DNA from: an uncultured Verrucomicrobia subdivision 3 bacterium
GTDB lineage: Bacteria; Verrucomicrobiota; Verrucomicrobiia; Limisphaerales; UBA11358
Reading direction: 5' to 3'
Length of the DNA: 64,000 nt
NCBI GenBank assembly: GCA_903835255.1
Contig: CAILMI010000012.1
Coordinates: 62,001 to 126,000 of the forward strand
Shown here: one piece after another, positions 34,977 to 43,280 of the stretch
Numbering within the stretch: the stretch's first letter is position 1
Layout of the letters: the number at the start of each line of letters is the position of its first letter
Translations under genes and position numbers: made by a program
Notes under the pieces: model-generated
Told to the model about the DNA's origin: nothing
The model's database searches: none
The model's input: the letters and a program-made list of their open reading frames with translations, nothing else

Positions 34977-35921
34977 TCACTTCATCCGGTCAAAGTTCTT
35001 CTGGAGAATCTGCCAGTCTTTCAGGCCGGTCACCTTGCTCTGAAGGGATTGGACAATCTCCGCCTCTTTCGCATTTTTAGTCGGCTTGTTGGCTTTATAG
35101 AAGATGCCGAAGTGGCCCGGGAAGGGTTCGCCGGAGAGCTTGTAGGCTGCCAGTTCATCGGTGACGTCATGCGTCTTGGGAACCTCGTTGAACACGCCGC
35201 CCTTGCGCGGGTTGCTGGCGTCGAAGGCGCCCTCATAGAACTCCACGCACTCGCTCAGGCATTCGATGAAGCTGAATCCGTCGTGATCCATCGCGGCCTC
35301 CATCATCTGCAGCACATGGTTCGGATTGGTGTGCGTGGTGCGCGCCACAAAGGTGGCCCCGGCGGCGATCGCCTGCTTCATGGGGTTGATCGGATAATCC
35401 ACCGCGCCCCATTGATCCGTTTTGCTCTTGAAGCCGAGCGGGGACGTGGGCGAGGTCTGCTTCTTGGTCAGGCCGTAGACCCAGTTGTCCATGACGCAAT
35501 AGGTCATCTTGATGTTCTTGCGCGCCGTGTGGCTGAAATGGTTGCCGCCGATGGAGAACGCGTCGCCGTCGCCGCCGAACACAAACACGTGGAGGTCGGG
35601 GCGGGTCAGGGAAATGCCGCTGGCAAAGGGAAGGGCCCGTCCGTGGATGTAATGGGCGCCGTGGGCCTGCACGAAATACGGAAAGCGGCTGGAGCAGCCG
35701 ATGCCTGCGACGGTGGTGATCTTCTCGTGCCACATCTTGCGCTTCTCAATCAGCTTGAAGTAGAGCGCGAGCACGGAAAAGTCCCCGCAGCCGGGGCACC
35801 AGGTCGGATGGTCGGCGGCGACTTCTTTTTTGGTCAGCCCCTTGCGCTCCTCGGATCCGGTCGCCGGCGGGTTCACAAGGGCGGGGGTTGCGGACGGTTT
35901 TTCGGTCAAAGTTTGGCTCAT
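34977..35921 (-). CDS. korB: 2-oxoacid:ferredoxin oxidoreductase, beta subunit
   Basis: 314 residues. It holds the thiamine-diphosphate site: WCPGCGDFSVL, GIGCSSRFPYF, HGRALPFASGISLTRPDLHVFVFGGDGDAFSIGGNHF (the GDGxx...N motif) and NWVYGLTKKQTSPTS are signatures of the KorB/PorB family. With KorA it oxidatively decarboxylates a 2-oxoacid (2-oxoglutarate or a relative) to the acyl-CoA and passes electrons to ferredoxin. It follows korA by 21 bp and is last in the operon, ahead of a strong terminator. The precise 2-oxoacid cannot be read from sequence by eye; 2-oxoglutarate is the commonest for this architecture. Confidence 0.92.
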   Translation of the reverse strand: MSQTLTEKPSATPALVNPPATGSEERKGLTKKEVAADHPTWCPGCGDFSVLALYFKLIEKRKMWHEKITTVAGIGCSSRFPYFVQAHGAHYIHGRALPFASGISLTRPDLHVFVFGGDGDAFSIGGNHFSHTARKNIKMTYCVMDNWVYGLTKKQTSPTSPLGFKSKTDQWGAVDYPINPMKQAIAAGATFVARTTHTNPNHVLQMMEAAMDHDGFSFIECLSECVEFYEGAFDASNPRKGGVFNEVPKTHDVTDELAAYKLSGEPFPGHFGIFYKANKPTKNAKEAEIVQSLQSKVTGLKDWQILQKNFDRMK

Positions 35922-35942
35922 ACGTTTTGTGGCGGTTTAAAA

Positions 35943-37766
35943 TTACAGCTTCCGCAATCCGGCGGTCATGTTGGTTTTGGCCCGTTCTAGGATTTCCTTC
36001 ACCTTCCAAGTGAGGCCGTCGGTCTTGTTCATACCTTGGATTTTCGGGTCGCAGAAGCGCGCCCGCAAAATTGACCCCAGCTGGCCAAAGCCGTACAGGC
36101 CCTCATCGTTCATCTCGACCACCAGCACGTGGTTGAAGCCGGAGAAGATGTTTTCCAAGCCGGGCGGCAGCGGATTGACGTGCCGGATATGCACGGAGGA
36201 AACGCTGTCGCCGGCGGCGCGCGCGCGGTCCACAGCCTCCTTGATGGGACCCTCGGTGGACCCCCAGCCGACCAGGAGCACGTTTCCTTCCGCCGGCCCG
36301 TAAACCTTGGGCACCGGCAGGGAGGCGCCCAGCGCCTGCAATTTCTTGCGGCGCTTGGCGGTCATCTGCATGTGCAATTTCGGCGAGCCTGTGGGATGGC
36401 CCAGCTCGTCGTGTTCCAGGCCGGTGACGATGGGGTATTTGCCGCTGTTGATTTTGGTGCCGGGCGCCAGATGCGTGGTGATGCCGTCGGCTTTTGAAAG
36501 ATCGTAGGGCTTGTGATCTGCCACCGGGGTGAAATCGGGGGAGATGTCCTGGCAGACTTTTTCCAGGTTCGGCTCCACGAATGCCTCGATGCGCGTGGCG
36601 ATGCCCTGGTCGGTCAGGATGATGACCGGCACGCTGTACTTGCGGGCGATGTTCACGGCCTCGATCGCCATGTAAAAACAATCCTCCACGTTCGCAGGAG
36701 CGATGACGACGCGCGGGGCGTCGCCGTGGCCGCCGTTGACGGCGATATTCAGGTCGGACTGCTCAATGTTCGTGGGCATTCCGGTGGAGGGCCCGCCGCG
36801 CTGCACGTCCACGATAACGAGCGGCATTTCCGCCATGATGGCCCAGCCGAGCGCTTCGGTCTTGAGCGAAATTCCAGGGCCGCTGGAGCCGGTCACCGAG
36901 ACGCGTCCGGCGTAGCTGCCTCCGATGGCCATGGAGATTGCGGCGATTTCGTCCTCGGTCTGGATGAAGGTGCCGCCGTACTTGGGGAGTTCGCGCCGGA
37001 GCAATTCCATGATGTCCGACCACGGCGTGATGGGATAGCCCGCGCCGAAACGGACGCCGGCCGCGATGAGGCCGTAGCCGAGGGCTTCGTTGCCGTTCAT
37101 CACAATCTGGTGGCCGTTTTTTTTCTGGGCATCCACGAACTTGAACGTCTCCAGCACATTGCCAAGCGGGTTGGCGTGGCCGGCATGAAAGGCGGCGAGC
37201 GCGTTATTCAAGATGCTCGGGTCCTTGCCGGTGAAACGCTCGCCGATAAGCTTCTCGAGCTTCGGCAGGTTCAGGTCGAACATTTTGGCGATGAGCCCCA
37301 ATGAGAAAATGTTTTTGCCCTTATCTTTGGCGGTGCCGCCGATGGCCTCGACCGTGAGGCCGGAAATAGGGATTCCCAGGTGATGGTAGTCCTTCTTCCA
37401 CTCTTCCTTCGGTTCGATGTGATCGGAATCGTACAGCACGATGCCCCCCTTCTTGAGGGAGCTGATGTGGGCGTCGTAGCTGTGCTGGTAAAAGGCGAGC
37501 AGCACGTCCGCTTCGTCGCCCGAACTCAAAACCTCGCCGCTGCCCATGCGGACCTGAAAGATGGAGGCGCCGCCGGAAATCGTGGCGGGAATGGTCATGA
37601 AGGTCATGACCTCCTGCTCGCTGCGGCCGGCAAGCCGGGCCAGAAATCCCCCGATGGCCTGAATGCCGTCTTGGGAGTTGCCCGCGATGCGGATGACCAC
37701 TTCTTGGATGGGGGAGATGGTTTTGGCGGCGCCGGGAGACGGGGAACCTGCAGTTGTATCGCTCAT
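35943..37766 (-). CDS. korA: 2-oxoacid:ferredoxin oxidoreductase, fused gamma-alpha subunit
   Basis: 607 residues. Residues about 20-205 are the gamma domain (VVIRIAGNSQDGIQAIGGFLARLAGRSEQEVM, FQVRMGS). Residues about 220-600 are the alpha domain (NGNEALGYGLIAAGVRFGAGYPITPWSDIMELL, EDEIAAISMAIGGSYAGRVSVTGSSGPG, MPLVIVDVQRGGPSTGMPT), which binds substrate and contributes to the cofactor site. The gamma-alpha fusion is the common KorA form of aerobic and facultative bacteria. It is the first gene of korAB; its 224-bp upstream region contains an inverted repeat (37873-37903). Confidence 0.93.
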   Translation of the reverse strand: MSDTTAGSPSPGAAKTISPIQEVVIRIAGNSQDGIQAIGGFLARLAGRSEQEVMTFMTIPATISGGASIFQVRMGSGEVLSSGDEADVLLAFYQHSYDAHISSLKKGGIVLYDSDHIEPKEEWKKDYHHLGIPISGLTVEAIGGTAKDKGKNIFSLGLIAKMFDLNLPKLEKLIGERFTGKDPSILNNALAAFHAGHANPLGNVLETFKFVDAQKKNGHQIVMNGNEALGYGLIAAGVRFGAGYPITPWSDIMELLRRELPKYGGTFIQTEDEIAAISMAIGGSYAGRVSVTGSSGPGISLKTEALGWAIMAEMPLVIVDVQRGGPSTGMPTNIEQSDLNIAVNGGHGDAPRVVIAPANVEDCFYMAIEAVNIARKYSVPVIILTDQGIATRIEAFVEPNLEKVCQDISPDFTPVADHKPYDLSKADGITTHLAPGTKINSGKYPIVTGLEHDELGHPTGSPKLHMQMTAKRRKKLQALGASLPVPKVYGPAEGNVLLVGWGSTEGPIKEAVDRARAAGDSVSSVHIRHVNPLPPGLENIFSGFNHVLVVEMNDEGLYGFGQLGSILRARFCDPKIQGMNKTDGLTWKVKEILERAKTNMTAGLRKL

Positions 37767-37794
37767 GAAAGTTTAAATAAAGTTGACCGCGTTG

Positions 37795-37906
37795 CAGCGC
37801 GGTCCGCAGCTGAATCGCAGGCAGCGGGCACGGTTGCATTTTCATAGTAGGCAGCGGGCAGGAATGTGTCAATTTCTAATGCACGATTTGCTGTCATTAG
37901 AAAATT
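37795..37906. promoter_or_regulatory. Repeats in the korA / TPR divergent region
   Basis: TTTCTAATG (37873-37881) and CATTAGAAA (37895-37903) are perfect 9-bp inverted arms around 13 bases. The nearby 12-mer AGGCAGCGGGCA occurs twice (in about 37817-37860). Such symmetry about 110 bp upstream of the korA start suggests a regulator site, but no consensus is recognised. Confidence 0.4.
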
Positions 37907-37990
37907 TAATTAAACCGCCCTGCAATCGGAATTGAACTATTGCCGTGCCGCTTGCGCTGCGGGGCGGACCTGTTAGCGTGGCGGGGACGC

Positions 37991-38503
37991 ATGGATTTGC
38001 AGGAACGCTACGACGACGCGATGTTCGATTTCAGCCGGGGTGAGTTTGCCCGCGCCATTGGCGGCCTGCGGGCGGTGCTGGCGGCGGACCCGGCTTACTT
38101 TGACGCCCAGCTCGCCCTGGGCATGGCGCATTACCGGACTGGGGATTTTGCGGCGGCGATTGCCGAGGGGCACAAAGCGGAGACGCTGCGACCCAAGGAG
38201 CAGCTGGTTCACACCAACCTCTCCCTATTCTATATGAAGTCAGGGGACAAGGTGACGGCGGAGCATCACGGCCTGCAGGCGCGCATCGCCGGGTGGCGCG
38301 CGGAAAACCAGGCTGCGAAAGCCGGCGAGCCGACGGCTCCGACCGCCATCGACCCAGAAATGCAGATGGCCCGCCCCCAATCGCCGGCGGTCAGTCCCCT
38401 CCGCCGTCCCGACACCTTCCCCGAGCAGCCTTGGAAGAAGAAAAAAACCGATAGTGGACCGGGGCCTGCCGCGGGTAGCACAGCTCATCAGATGCCGGAA
38501 TGA
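37991..38503 (+). CDS. Small TPR-repeat protein
   Basis: Start ATG at 37991 (MDLQERYDDAMFDFSRGEF), 170 residues. About three TPR helix pairs cover residues 1-95 (ARAIGGLRAVLAADPAYFDAQLALGMAHYRTGDFAAAIAEGHKAETLRP). The remainder is a Pro-rich, probably disordered tail ending in KKKKTDSGPGPAAG. TPR proteins mediate protein-protein contacts; no partner is evident. It leads a short same-strand group with the coiled-coil protein at 38520, a membrane-anchored protein and gatB. The function is unknown. Confidence 0.75.
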   Translation: MDLQERYDDAMFDFSRGEFARAIGGLRAVLAADPAYFDAQLALGMAHYRTGDFAAAIAEGHKAETLRPKEQLVHTNLSLFYMKSGDKVTAEHHGLQARIAGWRAENQAAKAGEPTAPTAIDPEMQMARPQSPAVSPLRRPDTFPEQPWKKKKTDSGPGPAAGSTAHQMPE

Positions 38504-38519
38504 ACCCGCTGACAATGTT

Positions 38520-38807
38520 ATGAAATCCTCCTATGAACTGGCGATGGAACGCCTCAATAAAACCGCGCCCGCCGGAAAACTCACCCCGGCACAGAAGCGG
38601 CAGCTTGCCGAGCTGGAATCGCAATACACCGCTAAACTCGCTGGGCGGGAGATTGCTTTGGCCAGTGAAATCCAAGCGGCGACTGAGGCGGGTGATGGGG
38701 ACACGGTGGAGATGCTCCGGCGCCAGCTGGCCGCCGAACGCAAAAATCTCCAGTCCGATCTGGAAGACAAAAAAGAAGCGGTCCGCCAAGCGCCGGCCAC
38801 ATCCTAG
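38520..38807 (+). CDS. Small coiled-coil protein of unknown function
   Basis: Start ATG at 38520, 95 residues, nearly all predicted helical and charged: LAELESQYTAKLAGREIALASEIQ and DTVEMLRRQLAAERKNLQSDLEDKKEAVRQ have heptad character. No membrane segment or cysteine is present. The start follows the TPR gene by 16 bp, which supports co-transcription. I do not recognise a named family; proteins of this kind occur as small conserved hypotheticals in Verrucomicrobiota and Planctomycetota. Confidence 0.68.
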   Translation: MKSSYELAMERLNKTAPAGKLTPAQKRQLAELESQYTAKLAGREIALASEIQAATEAGDGDTVEMLRRQLAAERKNLQSDLEDKKEAVRQAPATS

Positions 38808-38900
38808 CCTTCGCGGAATCTTCGGCCCGCCCCACCGCGCCGGCGCAGGACGAAAATACAGATGAAACCCGGTAAAGCCGGTAGCCGTCTGGTGGTGGAC

Positions 38901-39365
38901 ATGAATAAAAAGACTGCCTTCCAGATTCTTCTGCTGGCCCTGCTGGTTGGCGGCGGCCTTTACTGGGTCGCGGGGCTGTTCCGGCCGGAAAAAATCCAGA
39001 TTCTTTGCGACATTCACCCTCCCCGGGTTTCAAAGAAAAATCCACGCGCCGCGAATCCCCCACCCGCATTCGAAGTGGCATTCGGCTTTGACCAGAAATG
39101 CACGCTGACGGATGTCAGGGTTGTCGCGCTGGAGGAATGGGCGACCAACCAGCTGGCGCGTCCGCTCTGGCACCTGGTTGCCGATTCCAATGCGGTCCCG
39201 ACGCGGGCGGTTGTTTACGGCCAGTGGGTCCGAGGCATGCGCCCCGCTGTCAAGGGTAAGCGCGCTGAGCCATTGCAACCCAATGTGGCTTATCGCCTGC
39301 TGATCGAGGCGGGCTCGAGCACGGGCGAATGCGACTTTAAGCTCTCCGCTTCGCCGGCCCGATGA
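38901..39365 (+). CDS. Membrane-anchored protein of unknown function
   Basis: Start taken at ATG 38901 (MNKKTAFQILLLALLVGGGLYWVAGLF), 154 residues; an in-frame ATG 39 bp upstream is the alternative. Residues about 7-27 form one membrane anchor, and the remaining about 125 residues are extracytoplasmic with beta-type sequence (FEVAFGFDQKCTLTDVRVVALEEW, AYRLLIEAGSSTGECDF) and two cysteines that could form a disulfide. No domain is recognised. It lies 66 bp upstream of gatB on the same strand. Confidence 0.65.
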   Translation: MNKKTAFQILLLALLVGGGLYWVAGLFRPEKIQILCDIHPPRVSKKNPRAANPPPAFEVAFGFDQKCTLTDVRVVALEEWATNQLARPLWHLVADSNAVPTRAVVYGQWVRGMRPAVKGKRAEPLQPNVAYRLLIEAGSSTGECDFKLSASPAR

Positions 39366-39431
39366 ATCATGGTTAGGCGGAAAAATCCGTGTTCTTCCGC
39401 GCCCATCTGTGGTTAAACTTTCCCCGCCTTT

Positions 39432-40928
39432 ATGGAATACGAAGCTGTCATCGGTCTGGAAACCCACGTCCAGCTCAAAACCAAATCGAAGATGTGGTGC
39501 GGCTGCGCCAACGCCTTCGGCTCCGAGCCGAACACGAATGTCTGCCCGGTCTGCCTCGGCATGCCGGGCGTGCTGCCCGTGCCGAATGACGAGGCCCTGC
39601 GCCTGACCGTGCTGACCGGTTATCTCCTGAACTGCGAAATCCCGCGCTTCGCCAAGTTCGACCGCAAAAGTTATTTCTACCCCGACGCATCCAAAAACTA
39701 TCAGCTCACTCAATTCGACAAGCCGAGCACAGCGAACGGCTTCGTGGATTTTGAATTCAGCGGTCTGGGATCGGTCGAGGGTATGGGCCGCGTCCGCATC
39801 ACCCGGGCGCATCTCGAGGAGGACGTGGGCAAGAATTCCCATCTGGAGCGGTTCAGCGGCGTGGACTTCAACCGCGCCGGCGTGCCGCTCCTGGAAATCG
39901 TTTCCGAGCCGGATATCACCGGCTCCGACATGGCCTATGAATACCTCAACGCGCTTAAGGACATCCTAATCCATGGCGGCGTGAGCGATTGCGACATGGA
40001 AAAGGGGATGGTGCGCTGCGATGTGAACGTCAGCGTGCGCCCCGTCGGCACCCGGGAGCTCGGCGCGAAGATTGAGATCAAGAACATGAACAGCTTCTCC
40101 GGCGTGCGCCGCGCGCTGGATTACGAGATCCCCCGCCAGATTGCGGCGGTGAAGCGCGGCGACAAGCTGATCCAGTCCACCCGCCGCTGGGATGATGTGG
40201 CGGGCATCACTGAGGAGATGCGCACCAAGGAGCACGCGCACGATTACCGCTATTTCCCCGATCCGGATCTGATGCCGCTGGCGCCCACGGAGGCCTGGCT
40301 CGCCGAGGTCAAATCGCGCGTGGTGGAGCTGCCGCTGGCCCGCAAGCGGCGGTTCATGCAGGCGTATCAGCTGCCCGCGCCGGATGCGGAATCATTTGTA
40401 AACGACGTGCCGCTGGGAAATTATTTTGAGGCGATGGCTGGGCTGTCCAAGAGTCCTAAAGCCGTTGCCAATTGGGTCATCAACAATCTCCGGGCAAAAA
40501 TCGCCGAGGCGAACACCCGGGACGCTGCCGAGCAGATGTCCATGGGCATTGAGCCAGGGGAAGTGAAGCGGCTGACGCTGACGGATTTGAAATTCAAGCC
40601 GGAAGCGTTGCTCGAGCTGGTCGGTCTCGTGGAAGCCAAAGCCATTAGCAATGCCGCCGCGCAGCAGGTGTTCGGAGAAATGTTCGACACCGGCAAGGCG
40701 CCGGCTGCCATCGTCCAGGAAAAGGGGCTGGCGCAGGTTAGCGACACTGGGGCGATTGAAACGTTCTGCGACGAGGCGATTGCTGCGAATCCGGCCCCGG
40801 TGGCTGATTACAAAGCCGGCAAGGTGGCGGCGCTCAATTCGCTGAAGGGGCAGGTGATGAAGCTGTCCAAGGGCAAAGCCAACCCCGCCCTGGTCGGCGA
40901 GATTTTGGAGCGGAAGCTGAAGGCCTGA
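39432..40928 (+). CDS. gatB: Asp-tRNA(Asn)/Glu-tRNA(Gln) amidotransferase subunit B
   Basis: 498 residues. VIGLETHVQLKTKSKMWCGC and NTNVCPVCLGMPGVLP hold the four zinc cysteines, and SYFYPDASKNYQLTQFD is the GatB signature. The kinase-like core is followed by the helical linker and the C-terminal YqeY/tail domain (about 330-498) that contacts the tRNA. With GatA and GatC it converts Glu-tRNA(Gln) or Asp-tRNA(Asn) to the amide form; gatA and gatC are not next to it. The 66 bp upstream contain CCATCTGTGGTTAA, a phrase that looks interspersed. Confidence 0.96.
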   Translation: MEYEAVIGLETHVQLKTKSKMWCGCANAFGSEPNTNVCPVCLGMPGVLPVPNDEALRLTVLTGYLLNCEIPRFAKFDRKSYFYPDASKNYQLTQFDKPSTANGFVDFEFSGLGSVEGMGRVRITRAHLEEDVGKNSHLERFSGVDFNRAGVPLLEIVSEPDITGSDMAYEYLNALKDILIHGGVSDCDMEKGMVRCDVNVSVRPVGTRELGAKIEIKNMNSFSGVRRALDYEIPRQIAAVKRGDKLIQSTRRWDDVAGITEEMRTKEHAHDYRYFPDPDLMPLAPTEAWLAEVKSRVVELPLARKRRFMQAYQLPAPDAESFVNDVPLGNYFEAMAGLSKSPKAVANWVINNLRAKIAEANTRDAAEQMSMGIEPGEVKRLTLTDLKFKPEALLELVGLVEAKAISNAAAQQVFGEMFDTGKAPAAIVQEKGLAQVSDTGAIETFCDEAIAANPAPVADYKAGKVAALNSLKGQVMKLSKGKANPALVGEILERKLKA

Positions 40929-41091
40929 ATTCCATTCCTGGCAGCGCAATCCTTGATCTGCTCTGTCCGCAAAAGTACATCCATTTGCCGCGGGCCGCGT
41001 GGGCTCCCATCTTGTCGCCGCCACCCGCGTTTTCAGGTTCATCAGTGAAATCCCGTTGGAGGTGGTGAGGACCGCCCGCTTCCCGTCCAGA

Positions 41092-41280
41092 TTTAGCCCG
41101 AATTCCGCAGCGAGTTTTTAAGCAAAATGGTAGGTGCAGCGCGCCATCCAGGTCCCCGAGCGCAGCGCCAGGCGACGGAAAGCAATGAGGCAAGGCGGAT
41201 GTCCTACCCGTTCGTTCCGCCCTCCCGGGCGGGGGCATCGCAGCGCGATTGCCCCTACCTATTTTGGAATTCGGGTTAAG
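41092..41280. repeat. Inverted-repeat non-coding element between gatB and mpl
   Basis: The 485 bp between gatB and mpl hold no convincing gene. CCCGAATTCC (41097-41106) pairs with GGAATTCGGG (41266-41275). Inward of these, AAAATGGTAGGTGCA (41124-41138) resembles the reverse complement of the other side, AAAATAGGTAGGGGCA (41250-41265). The left arm carries about 17 extra bases between the two parts. The result is a roughly 190-bp element with imperfect inverted arms and a GC-rich centre, in the style of a MITE or large REP unit. I see nothing in the flanks 40929-41091 and 41281-41413. Confidence 0.65.
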
Positions 41281-41413
41281 TCTGAAAAATAGTTTTAGGG
41301 ATGCGGTGGAAGCACCCGGATTTTGGCTGAGCGACAGAACTTCAGACATCGAATTTTATTTTTGATTTCAAAAAGCTTTGTGCCCCGGCGCCCGGGCGGT
41401 TAATTTCGTCATA

Positions 41414-42811
41414 ATGTTTTCCTCAGAAATTAAATCGGTTCACTTTGTTGGCATCGGCGGCACGGCTATGGCGTCCGCTGCCGCCGCCATGCATGACAAG
41501 GGCTTTCTGGTCACCGGCTCTGACCAGAATGTCTATGAGCCGATGGCGTCGTTCCTGGCCGCCAAAAAAATCGCAGTGATGAACGGCTACGACGAAAAAA
41601 ATCTGGCGCATCAGCCCGACCTCGTCGTCATCGGCAATGCCATCTCTCGCGGGAATCCCGAGGCGGAGCATGTCCTCGATCACAAGAAGCGCTACACGTC
41701 GCTGGCGGCCCTGCTGGCGGAGTTTTTCATCCGGGGCCGTCGCGCGCTGGTGGTCAGCGGCACGCACGGCAAGACCACCACCGCGTCCCTGCTTGCCTGG
41801 GTATTCGAGCACAGCGGCCTGAACCCCAGCTTCCTCATCGGCGGCATCCCGGCCAATTTTGGACAGGGGGCGCGCTTCACCGACAGCGACTGGTTCGTCA
41901 TCGAGGGCGACGAATACGACACGGCCTTCTTCGACAAGCGGAGCAAGTTCATCCATTACCAGCCGGAGGTGGCCATCATCAACAACCTGGAGTTCGACCA
42001 CGCGGATATTTTTGAGGATCTCAGCGCGGTCAAAAAAACCTTCTCGCACTTCATCCGTCTGGTGCCGCGCAACGGCCTGCTACTGGGCAATGGCGATGAC
42101 CCGAACCTTGCGCCGCTGCTCAACGTGACCCACTGTCCGGTCAAGCGCTTTGGTCTGGGAAACGATTGCGCGGTGCAGGCTTTCAATGCCCGTTACGGCC
42201 CGACCGCGACGGAATTCGAAATCCCGAGCTTCACGTTCCATATCAATCTCGTCGGCGAACTGAATCTGCGGAATGCCCTGGCCGTGGTCGCCTGCGCCAA
42301 GCACTGCGGCCTGTCGAACAAGCAGATCCAGTCGGCCTTCGACACCTTCCGGGGCATCAAGCGCCGGATGGAGGTGCGCGGCATCGCGGGCGGGGTGACC
42401 TTGATCGATGATTTCGGCCATCACCCGACCGCCCTCCGTGAAACGCTCAAGGCCTTGCGCATCAAATATCCGCTCCAGAAAATCTGGGCCGTTTTTGAGC
42501 CGCGCTCCAATACGACGCGCCGGAATGTTTTTCAGGCCGAGCTGGCAGAGGCCTTCGCCGACGCCAACGCGGTGGTGGTCGCCGAAGTCGCCCGCCTCGA
42601 GCAAATCAGCGTCGATGAGCGACTCGACCCCGAAAGGCTGATGCGGGACCTCAAGGCAGCTGGCAAGGAGGCTGCCTACTTGCCGGACACGGACGCGATC
42701 GTGGCTCATCTCGCCAAAAACGCCCGCGGCGGGGATATTGTCTGCGTCTTCAGCAATGGCGGCTTCGGCGGGATTCATGGAAAGCTCTTGAATCGGCTCG
42801 GCAGAGCGTGA
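41414..42811 (+). CDS. mpl: UDP-N-acetylmuramate:L-Ala-gamma-D-Glu-meso-DAP ligase
   Basis: Start ATG at 41414 (MFSSEIKSVHFVGIGGTAMA), 465 residues; a 12-codon upstream extension is less likely. It re-uses recycled murein tripeptide by joining it to UDP-MurNAc. VHFVGIGGTAMASAAAAM is the N-terminal UDP-binding domain. GTHGKTTT (116-123) is the ATP loop, DEYDTAFFDKRSKF is the Mpl-type central motif and NNLEFDHADIFEDL follows. DDFGHHPTALRETL is the C-terminal domain motif, with DFGHHP diagnostic for Mpl over MurC. It is a single gene downstream of the inverted-repeat element. Confidence 0.95.
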   Translation: MFSSEIKSVHFVGIGGTAMASAAAAMHDKGFLVTGSDQNVYEPMASFLAAKKIAVMNGYDEKNLAHQPDLVVIGNAISRGNPEAEHVLDHKKRYTSLAALLAEFFIRGRRALVVSGTHGKTTTASLLAWVFEHSGLNPSFLIGGIPANFGQGARFTDSDWFVIEGDEYDTAFFDKRSKFIHYQPEVAIINNLEFDHADIFEDLSAVKKTFSHFIRLVPRNGLLLGNGDDPNLAPLLNVTHCPVKRFGLGNDCAVQAFNARYGPTATEFEIPSFTFHINLVGELNLRNALAVVACAKHCGLSNKQIQSAFDTFRGIKRRMEVRGIAGGVTLIDDFGHHPTALRETLKALRIKYPLQKIWAVFEPRSNTTRRNVFQAELAEAFADANAVVVAEVARLEQISVDERLDPERLMRDLKAAGKEAAYLPDTDAIVAHLAKNARGGDIVCVFSNGGFGGIHGKLLNRLGRA

Positions 42812-42833
42812 CCCCCTGAGAGGCATGCTTTTC

Positions 42834-42850
42834 TGGCACATGAATTGCAT
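42834..42850 (+). promoter_or_regulatory. Sigma-54 (RpoN) promoter
   Basis: TGGCAC (42834-42839), five bases, TTGCAT (42845-42850): a full match to the -24/-12 consensus TGGCAC-N5-TTGCW, with GG and GC at the required spacing. The predicted transcription start is about 42860, two bases before the ATG of a 73-codon ORF. No enhancer-binding site could be identified by eye upstream, which lies within the end of mpl. Confidence 0.75.
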
Positions 42851-42861
42851 CTCTTCTGGGC

Positions 42862-43083
42862 ATGGCAAAAAAAATAAATGCGTTGCGGCTGGCGCAATTG
42901 TCCCGCGGACATGCCGAAATCACGAATCGCCGGATTGCTGCGGTTTCGCCCGCCCTCTATCTCATGCAGTTGCGGCTTCCGAGGTTGAGGATTCCCTTGC
43001 CGGCCCAAAAACTGCTGGTGACTGGCGAGTCTTCAGACCGGGCCCAGGTCGAGTGCGCAGTCAGGATTAGACACATCGCCTGA
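42862..43083 (+). CDS. Small ORF directly downstream of a sigma-54 promoter
   Basis: 73 residues beginning MAKKINALRLAQLSRGHAEI. Basic and moderately hydrophobic in the middle (LYLMQLRLPRLRIPLPAQKLLV), with no signal peptide and one cysteine. It matches no family I know. The support is positional: its ATG falls within about two bases of the start predicted for the sigma-54 promoter, so it would be read from a leaderless message. It could equally be a chance ORF within a regulatory RNA. The following stretch to 43280 has no gene that I can see. Confidence 0.45.
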   Translation: MAKKINALRLAQLSRGHAEITNRRIAAVSPALYLMQLRLPRLRIPLPAQKLLVTGESSDRAQVECAVRIRHIA

Positions 43084-43280
43084 AATCAGGACAACGGGAT
43101 GGGGGCTGTTTCTTTCTCAAGTTGCCCCACCTCGAACCCCGTCGGGCACAGCTCCTAATTTGCCTTTCAATCCGGTGATGGGGCGGATCACTTCCTGGAT
43201 CCCAGCTCGCGCCTAAGCATAGGGCCGGGTTACAGGCTTTCCCAAAAGCGGCCGAGCCGTTATGTTTTGCCCCGGATTTT

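Noticed and set aside
40834-41349. 171-codon minus-strand frame between gatB and mpl
   Set aside because: It overlaps the end of gatB and the inverted-repeat element and has no recognisable domain; the inverted arms explain the region better.
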